Source: CAYQQU01 sp964419545 | GTDB taxonomy: Bacteria; Bacteroidota; Bacteroidia; Chitinophagales; Saprospiraceae | Assembly (NCBI GenBank): GCA_964419545.1 | Contig: CAYQQU010000028.1 | Coordinates: forward strand, 1 to 64,000 | Direction of reading: 5' to 3' | DNA: 64,000 nucleotides | In this document: positions 1-7,645 of the stretch, piece after piece | Numbering within the stretch: position 1 is the stretch's first letter | Layout: each line of letters begins with the position of its first letter | The notes under the pieces: generated by a model | What the model was told of the DNA's origin: nothing | The model's input: the letters and a program-made list of their open reading frames with translations, nothing else | Database searches by the model: none | Made by a program: the position numbers and the translations under genes

Positions 1-85
1 CGGGGCAAAACCAGGCATTTTCGCCTCTCAATCGTAGGGACCTAAGTAGTTACAATTTATCAAAAAAAGTAACACCGCGCTTTCG

Positions 86-475
86 TCATCGTATTTTCCC
101 CTTGAACCGTTCAATTTCCCGGCGTTGTTTTTTGGTGGGCCGTCCGGCCCCGCGGTCGCGTCTTTCGGGCGATGCCTTGCCGATAAACCAGTCGTTGTAT
201 TTGTTGCGCTCTTCGGCGGGGGTGAGGTCTTCGTAGCACTGCTGAGCGACAGGGGCGCCCACGCGTTTTTCCAGCAGGTCGACGACCTTGTACTTCAGGT
301 TAAAGCCGTTTTTGCGCACCTCTACGACCTCTTCCCGCTGAAGGAGGTAAGAAGGTTTAACATTGGCGCCCTCGATCTTTACGTGGCCCGACTTACAGGC
401 GTCGGTAGCCACGGTGCGGGATTTGAAGATGCGCACGCTCCACAGCCATTTATCAATACGTACTTTATCCAGCAT
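86..475 (-). CDS. S4 domain RNA-binding protein (Hsp15-like)
   Basis: A 129-residue S4-type RNA-binding protein. The S4 domain occupies roughly residues 4-65, beginning IDKWLWSVRI and including the SGHVKIEG turn typical of the Hsp15/RluB/YlmH group. The tail is rich in Lys and Arg (GRPTKKQRREIERFK), as expected for an RNA binder. Family members bind structured rRNA, and Hsp15 recycles stalled 50S subunits; the exact target here is inferred. The frame stays open 61 codons further upstream, but that part overlaps the PPK2 gene and does not resemble the family. I therefore take the ATG at 475, which has AAAGGAA about 6 nt ahead. It lies 17 nt after the PPK2 gene and is probably co-transcribed with it. 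Confidence 0.9.
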   Translation of the reverse strand: MLDKVRIDKWLWSVRIFKSRTVATDACKSGHVKIEGANVKPSYLLQREEVVEVRKNGFNLKYKVVDLLEKRVGAPVAQQCYEDLTPAEERNKYNDWFIGKASPERRDRGAGRPTKKQRREIERFKGKIR

Positions 476-492
476 GGTACATTCCTTTCGCG

Positions 493-1230
493 TTATTGGG
501 CGAGCGGCGGGTAGGAGAGGTTCAGTTTTTCCAATTCCTCTACCATGGTTTTGGCGATGAAATAATCGCGGTACCACCGCTCGTCGACGGGTACGATATG
601 CCAGGGAATCGCACTCCGGTTGATGACGTCCTCGTAACAACGCATGTATTCGTCCCAATGTTCCCGTTCTTTCCAGTCGTTGGGATTATGTTTCCAGTGT
701 TTGTCTTTTTCTTCCAGCCGTTCGCGCAGTTCCTTCTCCTGCTGCGCTTTGGAGATGTGGAGGTAGAATTTGAGGACCAGCGTCCGGTTGTCGAAGGCGA
801 GCAGTTCTTCGAAAGCGTTGATGGCCTGGATGCGTTTTTCCACCCGTTCACTGTCTATCCAGCGGTGGACGCCTTGGATGAGCACATCTTCGTAATGCGA
901 GCGAATAAACAACTGGATATACCCTTTGGCCGGGGCGTGGCGGTGAACGCGCCAGAGGAAGTCGTGCGCCAGCTCCTCTTCGGTAGGTTTGCCGAAAGCG
1001 ACGGCTTTGACTCCTTTGGGATGGCATTCTTCGAATACCTTTTGGGCCGCTCCGTCCTTACCGCTGGCGTCCATGCCTTGCAGTACGACCAGCACGCTAT
1101 GTTCTTTTTGGGCGTAGAGCATTTCCTGCAGGTCGGCCAGCCGGTCGACGAGGTCTTTGGTTTCTTTTTCGATCTTCTCCTGATCGAGCCCGGGAGGCGG
1201 GCCGGTTGCAATTGCTGAAAGCCGTATCAT
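493..1230 (-). CDS. PPK2-family polyphosphate kinase
   Basis: A 245-residue PPK2-fold polyphosphate:nucleotide phosphotransferase, which moves phosphate between polyphosphate and nucleoside mono- or diphosphates in the cytoplasm. The Walker A loop is GMDASGKDGA (residues 52-61), and the second family motif is SHYEDVL around residues 111-117. The C-terminal third carries the lid-type stretch HWKHNPNDWKEREHWDEY followed by PWHIVPVDERWYRDY, both characteristic of PPK2. Length fits single-domain enzymes of the AMP/ADP-phosphorylating class. The residue before RSHYEDVL is Ile where the family usually has Asn or Asp, a possible specificity change. It is followed after 17 nt by the S4 protein and preceded after 28 nt by the DUF58 gene, so all three may be one transcript. 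Confidence 0.92.
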   Translation of the reverse strand: MIRLSAIATGPPPGLDQEKIEKETKDLVDRLADLQEMLYAQKEHSVLVVLQGMDASGKDGAAQKVFEECHPKGVKAVAFGKPTEEELAHDFLWRVHRHAPAKGYIQLFIRSHYEDVLIQGVHRWIDSERVEKRIQAINAFEELLAFDNRTLVLKFYLHISKAQQEKELRERLEEKDKHWKHNPNDWKEREHWDEYMRCYEDVINRSAIPWHIVPVDERWYRDYFIAKTMVEELEKLNLSYPPLAQ

Positions 1231-1258
1231 AGTCGCTTAGGTTATTAATTTCCGTCGG

Positions 1259-2188
1259 CTACGCTTTCATTCGCTGCCGTTTTACCAAGTAGGCTTGGAG
1301 GATGGGGCGGAAGCCTTGCTGAATATCGGCTTCTACAAAGTCGATCTTATATTGCAGGCATTTGAAGCGCAGCGCTTCCTTGAACTTCGCCATCTGCTCC
1401 ACGTAGTGTGCTTTGACCTGTTTGGGTTGTAGCCTCACTTTTTCTCCGGTCTCCATATCGATGAAGACGTAGGGCCGGTTTTCGAACTCGAAGTCGATTT
1501 CGAGCGACTTGTCGACGGTATGGAAGAGTACGACTTCGTGCTTGTTGTGTTTGAGGTGTTGGAGCGCAGAGAAAAGCTGGTCGGTTTCTTCCTTTTGTTC
1601 GAACATGTCGCTGAAGATGATCACCATGGAGCGTTTATGGATGCTGTCGGCGATCTGGTGTAGCGCTTTGGCCGCCGAAGTGCTGCGGTTGCGTTCCGGG
1701 TTGTCGATGAGGCGCTGCAGGTGGGTCAGCATCAGCCGGTAGTGCGAGGTGCTGGTTTTGCAGCGGGTGTGGAGCTGCACTGCTTCGTCGAAGATGCTGA
1801 GCCCGAAGGCGTCGCGCTGTTTCTGCAACAGGTTCATCAGGGACGCTGCCGCCAGGGCGGAAAAGCGAAGTTTATTGATGTAGACTTTGCGCTTGTCCGA
1901 AACTTCGGGGAAGTACATCGAGGACGAAGTATCGAGGACGATCTGGCAGCGGAGGTTGGTTTCTTCTTCGAAGCGCTTGGTGAACAGCTTTTCGGTACGG
2001 GCGTATACCTTCCAGTCGATATTGCGCGTCGATTCGCCGGGGTTGTAGAGGCGGTGTTCGGCAAATTCTACGGAGAAGCCGTGAAAAGGGCTTTTGTGCA
2101 GGCCGATGATGAAGCCTTCCACTACCTGGCGCGCCAGGAGTTCGAGGTTGCCGAGGTTGCGTACGTCGATATTGTCGAGTAATTCCAT
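1259..2188 (-). CDS. DUF58 domain-containing protein
   Basis: A 309-residue DUF58 protein. The typical DUF58 core is present: GFIIGLHKSPFHGFSVEFAE near residues 25-45, then RLYNPGESTRNIDWKVYART. A von Willebrand A-like fold follows with the MIDAS-type string LDTSSSM (about residues 85-91) and a second strand VIIFSDMF. DUF58 proteins usually sit beside MoxR AAA+ ATPases and VWA/BatA membrane proteins and are thought to act with them on envelope proteins or as chaperone adaptors. No MoxR gene is adjacent here, so the partner must be elsewhere. There is no signal peptide or membrane segment, so it is probably cytoplasmic. The molecular function of the family is not firmly established. Confidence 0.9.
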   Translation of the reverse strand: MELLDNIDVRNLGNLELLARQVVEGFIIGLHKSPFHGFSVEFAEHRLYNPGESTRNIDWKVYARTEKLFTKRFEEETNLRCQIVLDTSSSMYFPEVSDKRKVYINKLRFSALAAASLMNLLQKQRDAFGLSIFDEAVQLHTRCKTSTSHYRLMLTHLQRLIDNPERNRSTSAAKALHQIADSIHKRSMVIIFSDMFEQKEETDQLFSALQHLKHNKHEVVLFHTVDKSLEIDFEFENRPYVFIDMETGEKVRLQPKQVKAHYVEQMAKFKEALRFKCLQYKIDFVEADIQQGFRPILQAYLVKRQRMKA

Positions 2189-2207
2189 GTCTGTAATTTA
2201 TACGCGA

Positions 2208-2246
2208 AAGCCCTTATTGCAGAAGAGAGTATTGCAATAAGGGCTT
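2208..2246 (-). terminator. Perfect 14-bp hairpin after trxA
   Basis: Arms AAGCCCTTATTGCA (2208-2221) and its exact complement (2233-2246) flank an 11-nt loop. It lies between the end of trxA and the start of the DUF58 gene, so on the minus strand it would end or attenuate trxA transcripts. No good U-tract follows on the minus strand, so it may be a processing or stabilising stem instead. Confidence 0.6.
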
Positions 2247-2270
2247 AAGCTAGTATTTTTTGACGTCAAA

Positions 2271-2588
2271 TTAAAGCTGCGCTTCAATTTTGTCGGCGAG
2301 GAGTTGCTTGGTCGTCGTACCGACGTGCTTGTCCACCACCTCGCCGTTTTTCAGGATGAGGATGGTCGGGATGCTGCGGATGCCGTATTTCATCGAAATC
2401 TCCGGATTGTTGTCGACGTTGACCTTCCCAACCGTGGCCTTGCCGTCGTATTCCTTGGAGAGTTCCTCGATGATCGGGCTGATCATCCGGCAAGGGCCGC
2501 ACCATTCTGCCCAGAAGTCAATAACCGTCACGCCTTCTTTATCGAGCACTTCTTGCTGGAAGTTTCCATCCGTGAGTTCAAAAGCCAT
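2271..2588 (-). CDS. trxA: Thioredoxin
   Basis: A 105-residue classical thioredoxin, a cytoplasmic dithiol reductant for ribonucleotide reductase, peroxiredoxins and methionine sulfoxide reductases. The active site WCGPC has its redox cysteines at 30 and 33, and the cis-proline region SIPT is present. Length is exactly that of single-domain TrxA, and no signal peptide is present. The frame also opens at a TTG at 2597, but the ATG at 2588 gives the usual MAFELTDGNF start. Its reductase (trxB) is in the same window at about 33 kb but not in the same operon. A Bacteroidota-type promoter element lies about 70 nt upstream. Confidence 0.97.
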   Translation of the reverse strand: MAFELTDGNFQQEVLDKEGVTVIDFWAEWCGPCRMISPIIEELSKEYDGKATVGKVNVDNNPEISMKYGIRSIPTILILKNGEVVDKHVGTTTKQLLADKIEAQL

Positions 2589-2656
2589 GCGTTGCAAATT
2601 TATAAGGTTATGGAATGATTTTTCGTTGTTTAAACAAGCTCTAAATAAACAGGTTG

Positions 2657-2664
2657 CAAATATA
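2657..2664 (-). promoter_or_regulatory. Bacteroidota -7 element for trxA
   Basis: TATATTTG on the minus strand matches TAnnTTTG. A TTTG occurs further upstream at 2690-2693, but its spacing of 25 nt is longer than usual. The surrounding 17 nt (2650-2666) are identical to the ffh promoter region at 40182-40198. Confidence 0.55.
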
Positions 2665-2809
2665 CTTACTTTAGGCGGGCGAAGTGTCTCAAAGAGGACT
2701 TTCCCCGCTCGGATTTTTCACGAGAAAAGAACACTTTTACGCTTTGTAAAGTTGATCACCTTTTTCAGCAAGGGGATTTTTTGTTTGTAACTAATTGAAT
2801 GCCAGTTGT

Positions 2810-3904
2810 ATGAGGAAGTATCGGAAAGCAATGGTCTGGATTGTCCTCGGGCTCGGGGCCCTTTTGCTGCGCGCGTTGTCTTCGGCTTATCCGCAGGTGG
2901 TGGAGACCTACTACAGCCATGGTTTTTTCCAGGGCGTGCGCTGGGTGATCGATACGTTCCTGGCGTGGTCGCCGGTTCCTTTGATCTACCTTTTTTTCGG
3001 GGTGCTGCTCATCTGGCTGGTCGTCCGCCTGCGCCGCTGGCTGCGCCGGCCCCGGCCGGCCGGCGGGCGAGTGCTCGACGTGCTGGTTTATTCCGCGGCT
3101 TTTTTGAGCGGCGGGGTGTTCTTTTTCCTCTTTTTGTGGGGCTTCAACTACGCCCGGCCGCCCCTGGCCGACCTGCTCGGCCTGCAACTGTCGCCGCTGC
3201 CCGTCGAAGTGCTGAAAGCAGAATTAGAGGCCGAAACGGCCGCCGTCAGAACCTGGCGCGCCCGCATTCCCGGCGCCGGAGAAGCCGCACTGGGAACCGG
3301 TTTTTTGCCCGATCAACTGGAAGACCGGCTGCGTGATGACCTCAAACACTGGCTGCAGAGCGAAGGTTTTCCGACGCCGGGGCGCGTGCGTGGAAGGCTG
3401 CTTTACCCGCGGGGCGTCTTCCTGCGGTTCAGCTCAGCCGGGCTCTACTGGCCCTTTACGGGGGAGGGGCATGCCGATGCGGGGCTGCACCCGCTGCAAC
3501 TGCCCACCGTAATTGCGCACGAAATGGGGCACGGCTATGGTTTCGGCGACGAAGGGGATTGCAATTTTCTGGGCTACGTCGCCTGCGTCCATTCGGAAGA
3601 TCCCTTCATCGCCTACGCCGGCCACCTCGACCACTGGCGCACCCTGGCCGCCAATTACCGCCGGTATGAACCGGAGGCCTACCAGGAAGTCTACGAGAAC
3701 TTACCCGCCGGTGTCCGGGCCGACCTGGCCGCCATTTACGAAACCATGCAAAAATACCCGGATATCATGCCCAGGCTACGGGACGCTTTCTACGATAATT
3801 ACCTGAAAGTACAGGGCATCGAAGAAGGTATGAAAAATTACAACCGCGTGGTCATGCTGGTGCGGGCATGGCGAGAAGGGGAGGGCGACCGGCCGGATTT
3901 TTAA
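2810..3904 (+). CDS. DUF3810 membrane-bound putative metallopeptidase
   Basis: A 364-residue DUF3810 protein, a family largely confined to Bacteroidota and Firmicutes. Three hydrophobic segments lie near residues 7-25, 55-75 and 95-113, followed by a soluble domain with a zinc-protease signature HEMGH (His237, Glu238, His241) and GDEGDCNFLGY downstream, which may supply a third ligand. This is the pattern of a gluzincin-type peptidase anchored in the inner membrane with its active site probably outside the cytoplasm. Substrate is unknown. The frame also opens at a TTG at 2795; I prefer the ATG at 2810, which starts MRKYRKAM just before the first membrane segment. It is transcribed divergently from trxA. 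Confidence 0.85.
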   Translation: MRKYRKAMVWIVLGLGALLLRALSSAYPQVVETYYSHGFFQGVRWVIDTFLAWSPVPLIYLFFGVLLIWLVVRLRRWLRRPRPAGGRVLDVLVYSAAFLSGGVFFFLFLWGFNYARPPLADLLGLQLSPLPVEVLKAELEAETAAVRTWRARIPGAGEAALGTGFLPDQLEDRLRDDLKHWLQSEGFPTPGRVRGRLLYPRGVFLRFSSAGLYWPFTGEGHADAGLHPLQLPTVIAHEMGHGYGFGDEGDCNFLGYVACVHSEDPFIAYAGHLDHWRTLAANYRRYEPEAYQEVYENLPAGVRADLAAIYETMQKYPDIMPRLRDAFYDNYLKVQGIEEGMKNYNRVVMLVRAWREGEGDRPDF

Positions 3905-3919
3905 AAATCGTCAGAGGAA

Positions 3920-4267
3920 TCAGCCGCCCGACTTTTTGGTATTCGAAAAGCCCTCGGCTTTCAGCAGTTCCACCACCCGGTCGCGATGATCGCCTTGGAT
4001 GAGGATCTCGCCTTCTTTTACCGAGCCGCCGACGCCGCATTTGCTTTTGAGCAATTTGCCCAGGTCCTTCAGGCTATCTTCGGGGCCCACGAAGCCCGTG
4101 ACCAGAGTCACTTCCTTGCCTTTGCGCTTTTTGCGGTCGAGCAAAACCCTCAGCTTCTGCCGGCCGGCCGGCAGTTCGTCCGGGTCTTCTGCTTCGTAGC
4201 GGTATTCAAAGTCGGGGTCGGTGGAAAAAACAAAACCATCGCGATCTTTTTTTTTCTTCTTAGCCAT
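3920..4267 (-). CDS. SUI1/eIF1-like translation initiation factor (YciH)
   Basis: A 115-residue protein of the SUI1/YciH family, the bacterial relative of eIF1, implicated in start-site fidelity on the 30S subunit. After a basic start (MAKKKKKDRD) comes the SUI1 fold in the C-terminal 75 residues: RKKRKGKEVTLVTGF, then LGKLLKSKCGVGGSV and EILIQGDHRDRV, which are the family's conserved strings. Length is normal. The open frame runs 57 codons further upstream, but those codons cover the divergent promoter region and do not resemble the family, so the ATG at 4267 is chosen. A strong -7 element lies only 17 nt ahead of it. Confidence 0.93.
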   Translation of the reverse strand: MAKKKKKDRDGFVFSTDPDFEYRYEAEDPDELPAGRQKLRVLLDRKKRKGKEVTLVTGFVGPEDSLKDLGKLLKSKCGVGGSVKEGEILIQGDHRDRVVELLKAEGFSNTKKSGG

Positions 4268-4283
4268 TTTGATTCCTTTTGGA

Positions 4284-4313
4284 CAAAGGTAAGCTTGTAT
4301 CGACAAAAGACAA
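4284..4313 (-). promoter_or_regulatory. Promoter of the SUI1 gene
   Basis: On the minus strand, TTG (4313-4311), a 19-nt spacer and TACCTTTG (4291-4284) match the Bacteroidota sigma-A pattern. The implied leader is only about 10-15 nt. Confidence 0.7.
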
Positions 4314-4332
4314 GGTCCATGCGGGGGAAGGC

Positions 4333-4363
4333 TTTGAATAGCGATCCTGAGCGCGTACTTTTG
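4333..4363 (+). promoter_or_regulatory. Promoter of the queuosine-precursor transporter gene
   Basis: TTTG (4333-4336), a 19-nt spacer and TACTTTTG (4356-4363) form an exact match to the Bacteroidota promoter consensus, about 60 nt ahead of the ATG at 4428. Confidence 0.8.
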
Positions 4364-4427
4364 AACAAAGGACCTGCCAAAATTATTACTAACAATAATC
4401 GAATTCCGCCCACTAATCCGATTTTCC

Positions 4428-5300
4428 ATGAAAAACAATGTTGGCCATCCGGGAGAACAACTGGATTTCGCGCATGTGCAGGCCGGGCAGGAAAAGGGCC
4501 CTCAGCAAGCGTTTGACATCATTTCTCATAAACCGTCCCGGCTTTTTGTGATCCTGGGCGGTTTTTTCGTCGCCAACGCGCTGGTAGCGGAGTTCATCGG
4601 GGTCAAGATCTTCGCCCTCGAGGATACGCTGGGCTGGGAGCGCTTTAATTTCAACCTTTTCGGCCAGACCGGCGCGCTCCAGTTTTCGGCGGGCGTGCTT
4701 CTGTGGCCGATCGTCTTCGTCATGACCGACGTCATCAACGAGTATTACGGCAAACGGGGCATTCGGCTGCTTTCTTTTCTGACCGTGGCCCTCATCAGCT
4801 ACGCCTTCGTGATGATCTTTGCCGCCATTCAACTTGCGCCGGCAGACTGGTGGGTCGGGCAGAACGCGTCGCGCGGGGTGCCCAGCATGCAGTCGGCTTT
4901 CAGCGTCATCCTGGGCCAGGGCCTGCTGATCATCCTGGGCTCGCTGATGGCCTTTCTGGTGGCGCAATTTGTCGACGTCATCTCCTTCCACCGCATCCGG
5001 AAAGCAACCGGCGAGCGCATGATCTGGCTGCGGGCGACGGGCTCTACCGTGATCTCGCAGTTTTTCGACAGCTTCGTAGTGCTGGCGGTGGCTTTTAAAT
5101 TCGGACCCGAATTGGTGGATAATGTCGAACCCTGGACCTGGAGCCAGGTGCTGGCGGTGGGGACGGTGCAATACGCCTACAAATTCATTATGGCGGTGCT
5201 GCTGACCCCGGCGATCTACATTGCACATTATTTTATCGACCGTTATCTGGGCGAAGAGATGGCCGAGTCGATGAAAGCCAAAGCCACCCGCTGGAATTGA
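4428..5300 (+). CDS. Queuosine precursor transporter (YhhQ/VUT family)
   Basis: A 290-residue inner-membrane transporter of the YhhQ/DUF165 family, which imports queuosine precursors (preQ0/preQ1) for tRNA modification. Family strings are plain: SAGVLLWPIVFVMTDVINEYYGKRG near residues 85-110, the FFDS motif in STVISQFFDSFVVL, and a C-terminal FIMAVLLTPAIY. About six membrane spans are visible. The first 35 residues are a hydrophilic N-tail before VILGGFFVANALVAEF, a little longer than in E. coli. It has its own consensus promoter and is not in an operon with queuosine synthesis genes, which agrees with a salvage role. Confidence 0.92.
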   Translation: MKNNVGHPGEQLDFAHVQAGQEKGPQQAFDIISHKPSRLFVILGGFFVANALVAEFIGVKIFALEDTLGWERFNFNLFGQTGALQFSAGVLLWPIVFVMTDVINEYYGKRGIRLLSFLTVALISYAFVMIFAAIQLAPADWWVGQNASRGVPSMQSAFSVILGQGLLIILGSLMAFLVAQFVDVISFHRIRKATGERMIWLRATGSTVISQFFDSFVVLAVAFKFGPELVDNVEPWTWSQVLAVGTVQYAYKFIMAVLLTPAIYIAHYFIDRYLGEEMAESMKAKATRWN

Positions 5301-5346
5301 TGCGCTTTTTGCTTATTTTTAGGGGATTTTGAATATGCCCTGACCT

Positions 5347-6288
5347 ATGATTATTCCGCCGAACGAACCACAAATTACGGACACCATCCTGATGGTCCGT
5401 CCCGCCGCTTTCGGGTTTAACCCCGAAACCGCCGCTAATAATGCTTTTCAGATCGACGATCCCAGCCTGTCCGTTCAGGAACGCCGGCAGCGCGCCCTCG
5501 CCGAGTTCGATGCTTTCGTGGCCCGCCTGCGGGAAGCCGGCATCCGGGTGATCGTAGTGGAGGATACGGCAGCACCGGTAAAGACGGATGCGGTATTCCC
5601 CAACAACTGGATCTCCACGCACGGCAACGGCACGCTGATCACTTATCCGATGTATTCGCCGGTACGGCGCCGGGAGCGCCGGGAAGCTATCGTCGATCAA
5701 CTGCGGAAAGAATTTCAGGTTCTCGACCGCATCCATCTCGAAGAAAATGAGCTGACCGACCGCTTCCTGGAAGGCACCGGCAGCTTGATCCTCGACCGCG
5801 AATACCGGATCGCTTATGCTTGCCTGAGCGAGCGGACCGATGAAAAACTGCTCCGGCAATTTGCCGGCCAGATGAATTACGAGATCGTTGCCTTCACCGC
5901 CCTGGACGGCGCCGGGCAGCCGATATACCACACCAATGTGATGATGGCGCTGGGCGAGACCTTTGTGGTGGTCTGCCTGGAAAGTATCCGGCAGGTCGGA
6001 GAGCAGGATGTGCTGTTGAAAAAGTTCGCCGCCACCAAAAAAGAGGTAATCGCCATCAGCCTCGACCAGATGAACGCCTTTGCGGGGAATATGCTGCAGG
6101 TGCGCAACGGGCAAGGCAAGACCTTCCTGGTGATGTCCCAGCAGGCGTACGATTCCTTGCGGCCGGATCAAATCGAGACGATCGAACGCCATACCACCAT
6201 CTTATCCAGCCCTCTCCCGACGATTGAGACCTACGGTGGCGGCAGCGCCCGGTGTATGATGGCGGAAATATTTTTACCCAGATTGTGA
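5347..6288 (+). CDS. ctlX: CtlX-type citrulline hydrolase / arginine deiminase-like amidinohydrolase
   Basis: A 313-residue member of the guanidino-group-modifying (GME) superfamily, closest by pattern to CtlX, which hydrolyses citrulline in Francisella. The catalytic apparatus is complete: Asp81 in DAVFPNNWIS, Glu142 in LEGTGS, His195 in YHTNVMM and the nucleophilic Cys303 in SARCMMAEIF near the C-terminus. Length fits CtlX (about 310) and not the longer arginine deiminases. Family members are cytosolic. Substrate assignment to citrulline is inferred from family naming; dimethylarginine-type substrates cannot be excluded. No arginine-catabolism genes are adjacent. It begins 46 nt after the queuosine transporter and could share its transcript. 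Confidence 0.85.
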   Translation: MIIPPNEPQITDTILMVRPAAFGFNPETAANNAFQIDDPSLSVQERRQRALAEFDAFVARLREAGIRVIVVEDTAAPVKTDAVFPNNWISTHGNGTLITYPMYSPVRRRERREAIVDQLRKEFQVLDRIHLEENELTDRFLEGTGSLILDREYRIAYACLSERTDEKLLRQFAGQMNYEIVAFTALDGAGQPIYHTNVMMALGETFVVVCLESIRQVGEQDVLLKKFAATKKEVIAISLDQMNAFAGNMLQVRNGQGKTFLVMSQQAYDSLRPDQIETIERHTTILSSPLPTIETYGGGSARCMMAEIFLPRL

Positions 6289-6315
6289 TTTCGAGGGTGG
6301 TCTATAGCCGAGGCG

Positions 6316-7230
6316 CTAGTTCATAAAATTACTTTGAACACTGCGCGCCGGCGCCAGCGGCTGCAGCGCTTTCGCCGCTTCGAGCGGGTTGTCGGTAGCC
6401 AGTACGTCGGCGCCGCGCCGCACGAAGTCGCGGTAGGTTTCTTCTCCCCGGGCCTGCGCCATGCGATCGAGGTTGCCCAGGGTGCCGAGGATGCAAAGGA
6501 TACCCCGTTCGTGTAAAGCCCGGTACAGGGCCGGGTCGGGCTCGCGCGTACCGGTAAAGGCGATGATGCGGTTGTAGGGGATACCTGCTTTTTCCACCCG
6601 TTCCAACTCCTCTGCATTGCGGATGCTCACGGAGATCATCAGCTCAGGATTGAGTCGATTGACCTTTTGCGCCGCCTCGACGCTGTAGGTAATGATGGCG
6701 GCGCAGTTTTCTGTATCCGTAGCTTCCACTTCCCGGATGACCCGTTCGTAGGGCGCGCCGCGCTTGACGTCGAGGGTGAGCACGGTCTTTCCTTTCGCCC
6801 ATTCGAGTACTTCGCGCAAGGTGGGAATGCGGTAATCGGTGGTGTCGCCGAAGTCGTCGAGGAGGGAATGCGTTTTTATCTCCGCCCAATCCATGCGGCT
6901 GAGCTTCCCCGATCCGGTAGTAGTCCGGTCGAGCGAATAATCGTGCATGAGAAAAAGCACGCTATCGCGCGACATATTGACGTCGCATTCGATGATCGCA
7001 GGGGTGTGCGAAAGCACGTATTCGAAGGTGGGAATGGCGTTTTCGGGGTAACCCGGAATATTGCGCCCTCCCCGGTGGGCGCTGATCAGCGGCCGGGTAG
7101 CACCGGCTTCGTAACGCAGGAACGCATGCAAGTCCTGGTCGCCGAGCCGTATCGTGTGCAAGGCCGCCGGCTGGCTCCATAATAAACCACTGCCTAGCAG
7201 CAATACAAAAATGCAGAAAATGCGTAGCAT
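6316..7230 (-). CDS. Secreted glycerophosphodiester phosphodiesterase family protein
   Basis: A 304-residue GDPD-family enzyme that hydrolyses glycerophosphodiesters to glycerol-3-phosphate and an alcohol. A signal peptide is evident (residues 1-20, hydrophobic core then WSQ), placing it in the periplasm or at the surface. Catalytic residues of the TIM barrel are visible: His52-Arg53 in SAHRGG, Glu63-Asn64 in PEN, Glu81 and Asp83 in ECDV, and His96-Asp97 in MHDYSLDRTT. The C-terminal VLATDNPLEA is the usual last-strand motif. A GlpD that could use the glycerol-3-phosphate product is encoded at 50 kb. The gene converges with ctlX, 27 nt apart, and has an exact consensus promoter. Confidence 0.93.
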   Translation of the reverse strand: MLRIFCIFVLLLGSGLLWSQPAALHTIRLGDQDLHAFLRYEAGATRPLISAHRGGRNIPGYPENAIPTFEYVLSHTPAIIECDVNMSRDSVLFLMHDYSLDRTTTGSGKLSRMDWAEIKTHSLLDDFGDTTDYRIPTLREVLEWAKGKTVLTLDVKRGAPYERVIREVEATDTENCAAIITYSVEAAQKVNRLNPELMISVSIRNAEELERVEKAGIPYNRIIAFTGTREPDPALYRALHERGILCILGTLGNLDRMAQARGEETYRDFVRRGADVLATDNPLEAAKALQPLAPARSVQSNFMN

Positions 7231-7263
7231 GTCTTTTCGATTATAATTTCACCGGATAAAAAA

Positions 7264-7294
7264 CAAAGATAATCCCGAATAACCGCTCCCCAAA
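7264..7294 (-). promoter_or_regulatory. Promoter of the glycerophosphodiesterase gene
   Basis: On the minus strand TTTG (7294-7291), 19 nt, then TATCTTTG (7271-7264), the exact Bacteroidota consensus. The ATG at 7230 is about 30 nt downstream. Confidence 0.8.
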
Positions 7295-7318
7295 ATCAGA
7301 AATACCCAACCTCCCCCT

Positions 7319-7393
7319 GCTAATCCCGCTAATCCCTGCTAATCCCTGCTAATCCCGCTACCCCTGTTAATCCCTGCTAATCCCGCTAATCCC
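7319..7393. repeat. Degenerate 9-10 nt tandem repeat, left of gap
   Basis: About eight copies of a GCTAATCCC unit with one-base insertions (GCTAATCCCT) and one diverged copy, ending at the assembly gap. Read on the minus strand it is a series of GGGATTAGC units, giving regularly spaced G3 tracts. It lies in the 415-nt gene-free stretch between the glycerophosphodiesterase promoter and the TonB receptor terminator. Confidence 0.9.
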
Positions 7394-7493
7394 NNNNNNN
7401 NNNNNNNNNNNNNNNNNNNNNNNNNNNNNNNNNNNNNNNNNNNNNNNNNNNNNNNNNNNNNNNNNNNNNNNNNNNNNNNNNNNNNNNNNNNNN
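7394..7493. other. Assembly gap (100 N)
   Basis: A run of exactly 100 N, the default scaffold filler, so the true length is unknown. Both flanks are tandem repeats of the same 9-nt period, so the gap is most simply a collapsed repeat array. Confidence 0.98.
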
Positions 7494-7572
7494 GGTAACC
7501 CCGGCTATCCCGGTAATCCCGGCTATCCCGGTAACCCCGGCTATCCCGGTAACCCCGGCTATCCCGGTAACC
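7494..7572. repeat. 18-nt tandem repeat, right of gap
   Basis: Four full copies of an 18-nt unit (GGTAACCCCGGCTATCCC, one copy with T for C) plus 7 nt. Each unit is two diverged 9-nt halves, so the period matches the left flank. Open frames through it on the minus strand give a spurious GYRDSR peptide repeat. Confidence 0.9.
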
Positions 7573-7575
7573 AAA

Positions 7576-7606
7576 GAAGGGGCCTGCCCCCCAGGCAAGC
7601 CCCTTC
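7576..7606 (-). terminator. Terminator of the TonB receptor gene
   Basis: Arms 7576-7588 and 7594-7606 form a 13-position GC-rich stem with one mismatch and a 5-nt loop, 40 nt past the receptor stop codon. Only a short TTT follows on the minus strand. Confidence 0.7.
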
Positions 7607-7645
7607 AACAAGGATTATGATTCTAGATTGTGTCTTCTATCTCGA

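Noticed and set aside
1..85. Possible gene end at the left edge
   Set aside because: The 85 nt before the S4 gene stop contain no open frame or signal I can support.
7319..7572. Possible CRISPR array
   Set aside because: Units are 9-18 nt and directly adjacent, with no unique spacers and no cas genes nearby.
7339..7611. Minus-strand frame with GYRDSR peptide repeats across the N gap
   Set aside because: It is the translation of a 9-nt (multiple of three) intergenic DNA repeat, passes through 100 N and includes the TonB receptor terminator.
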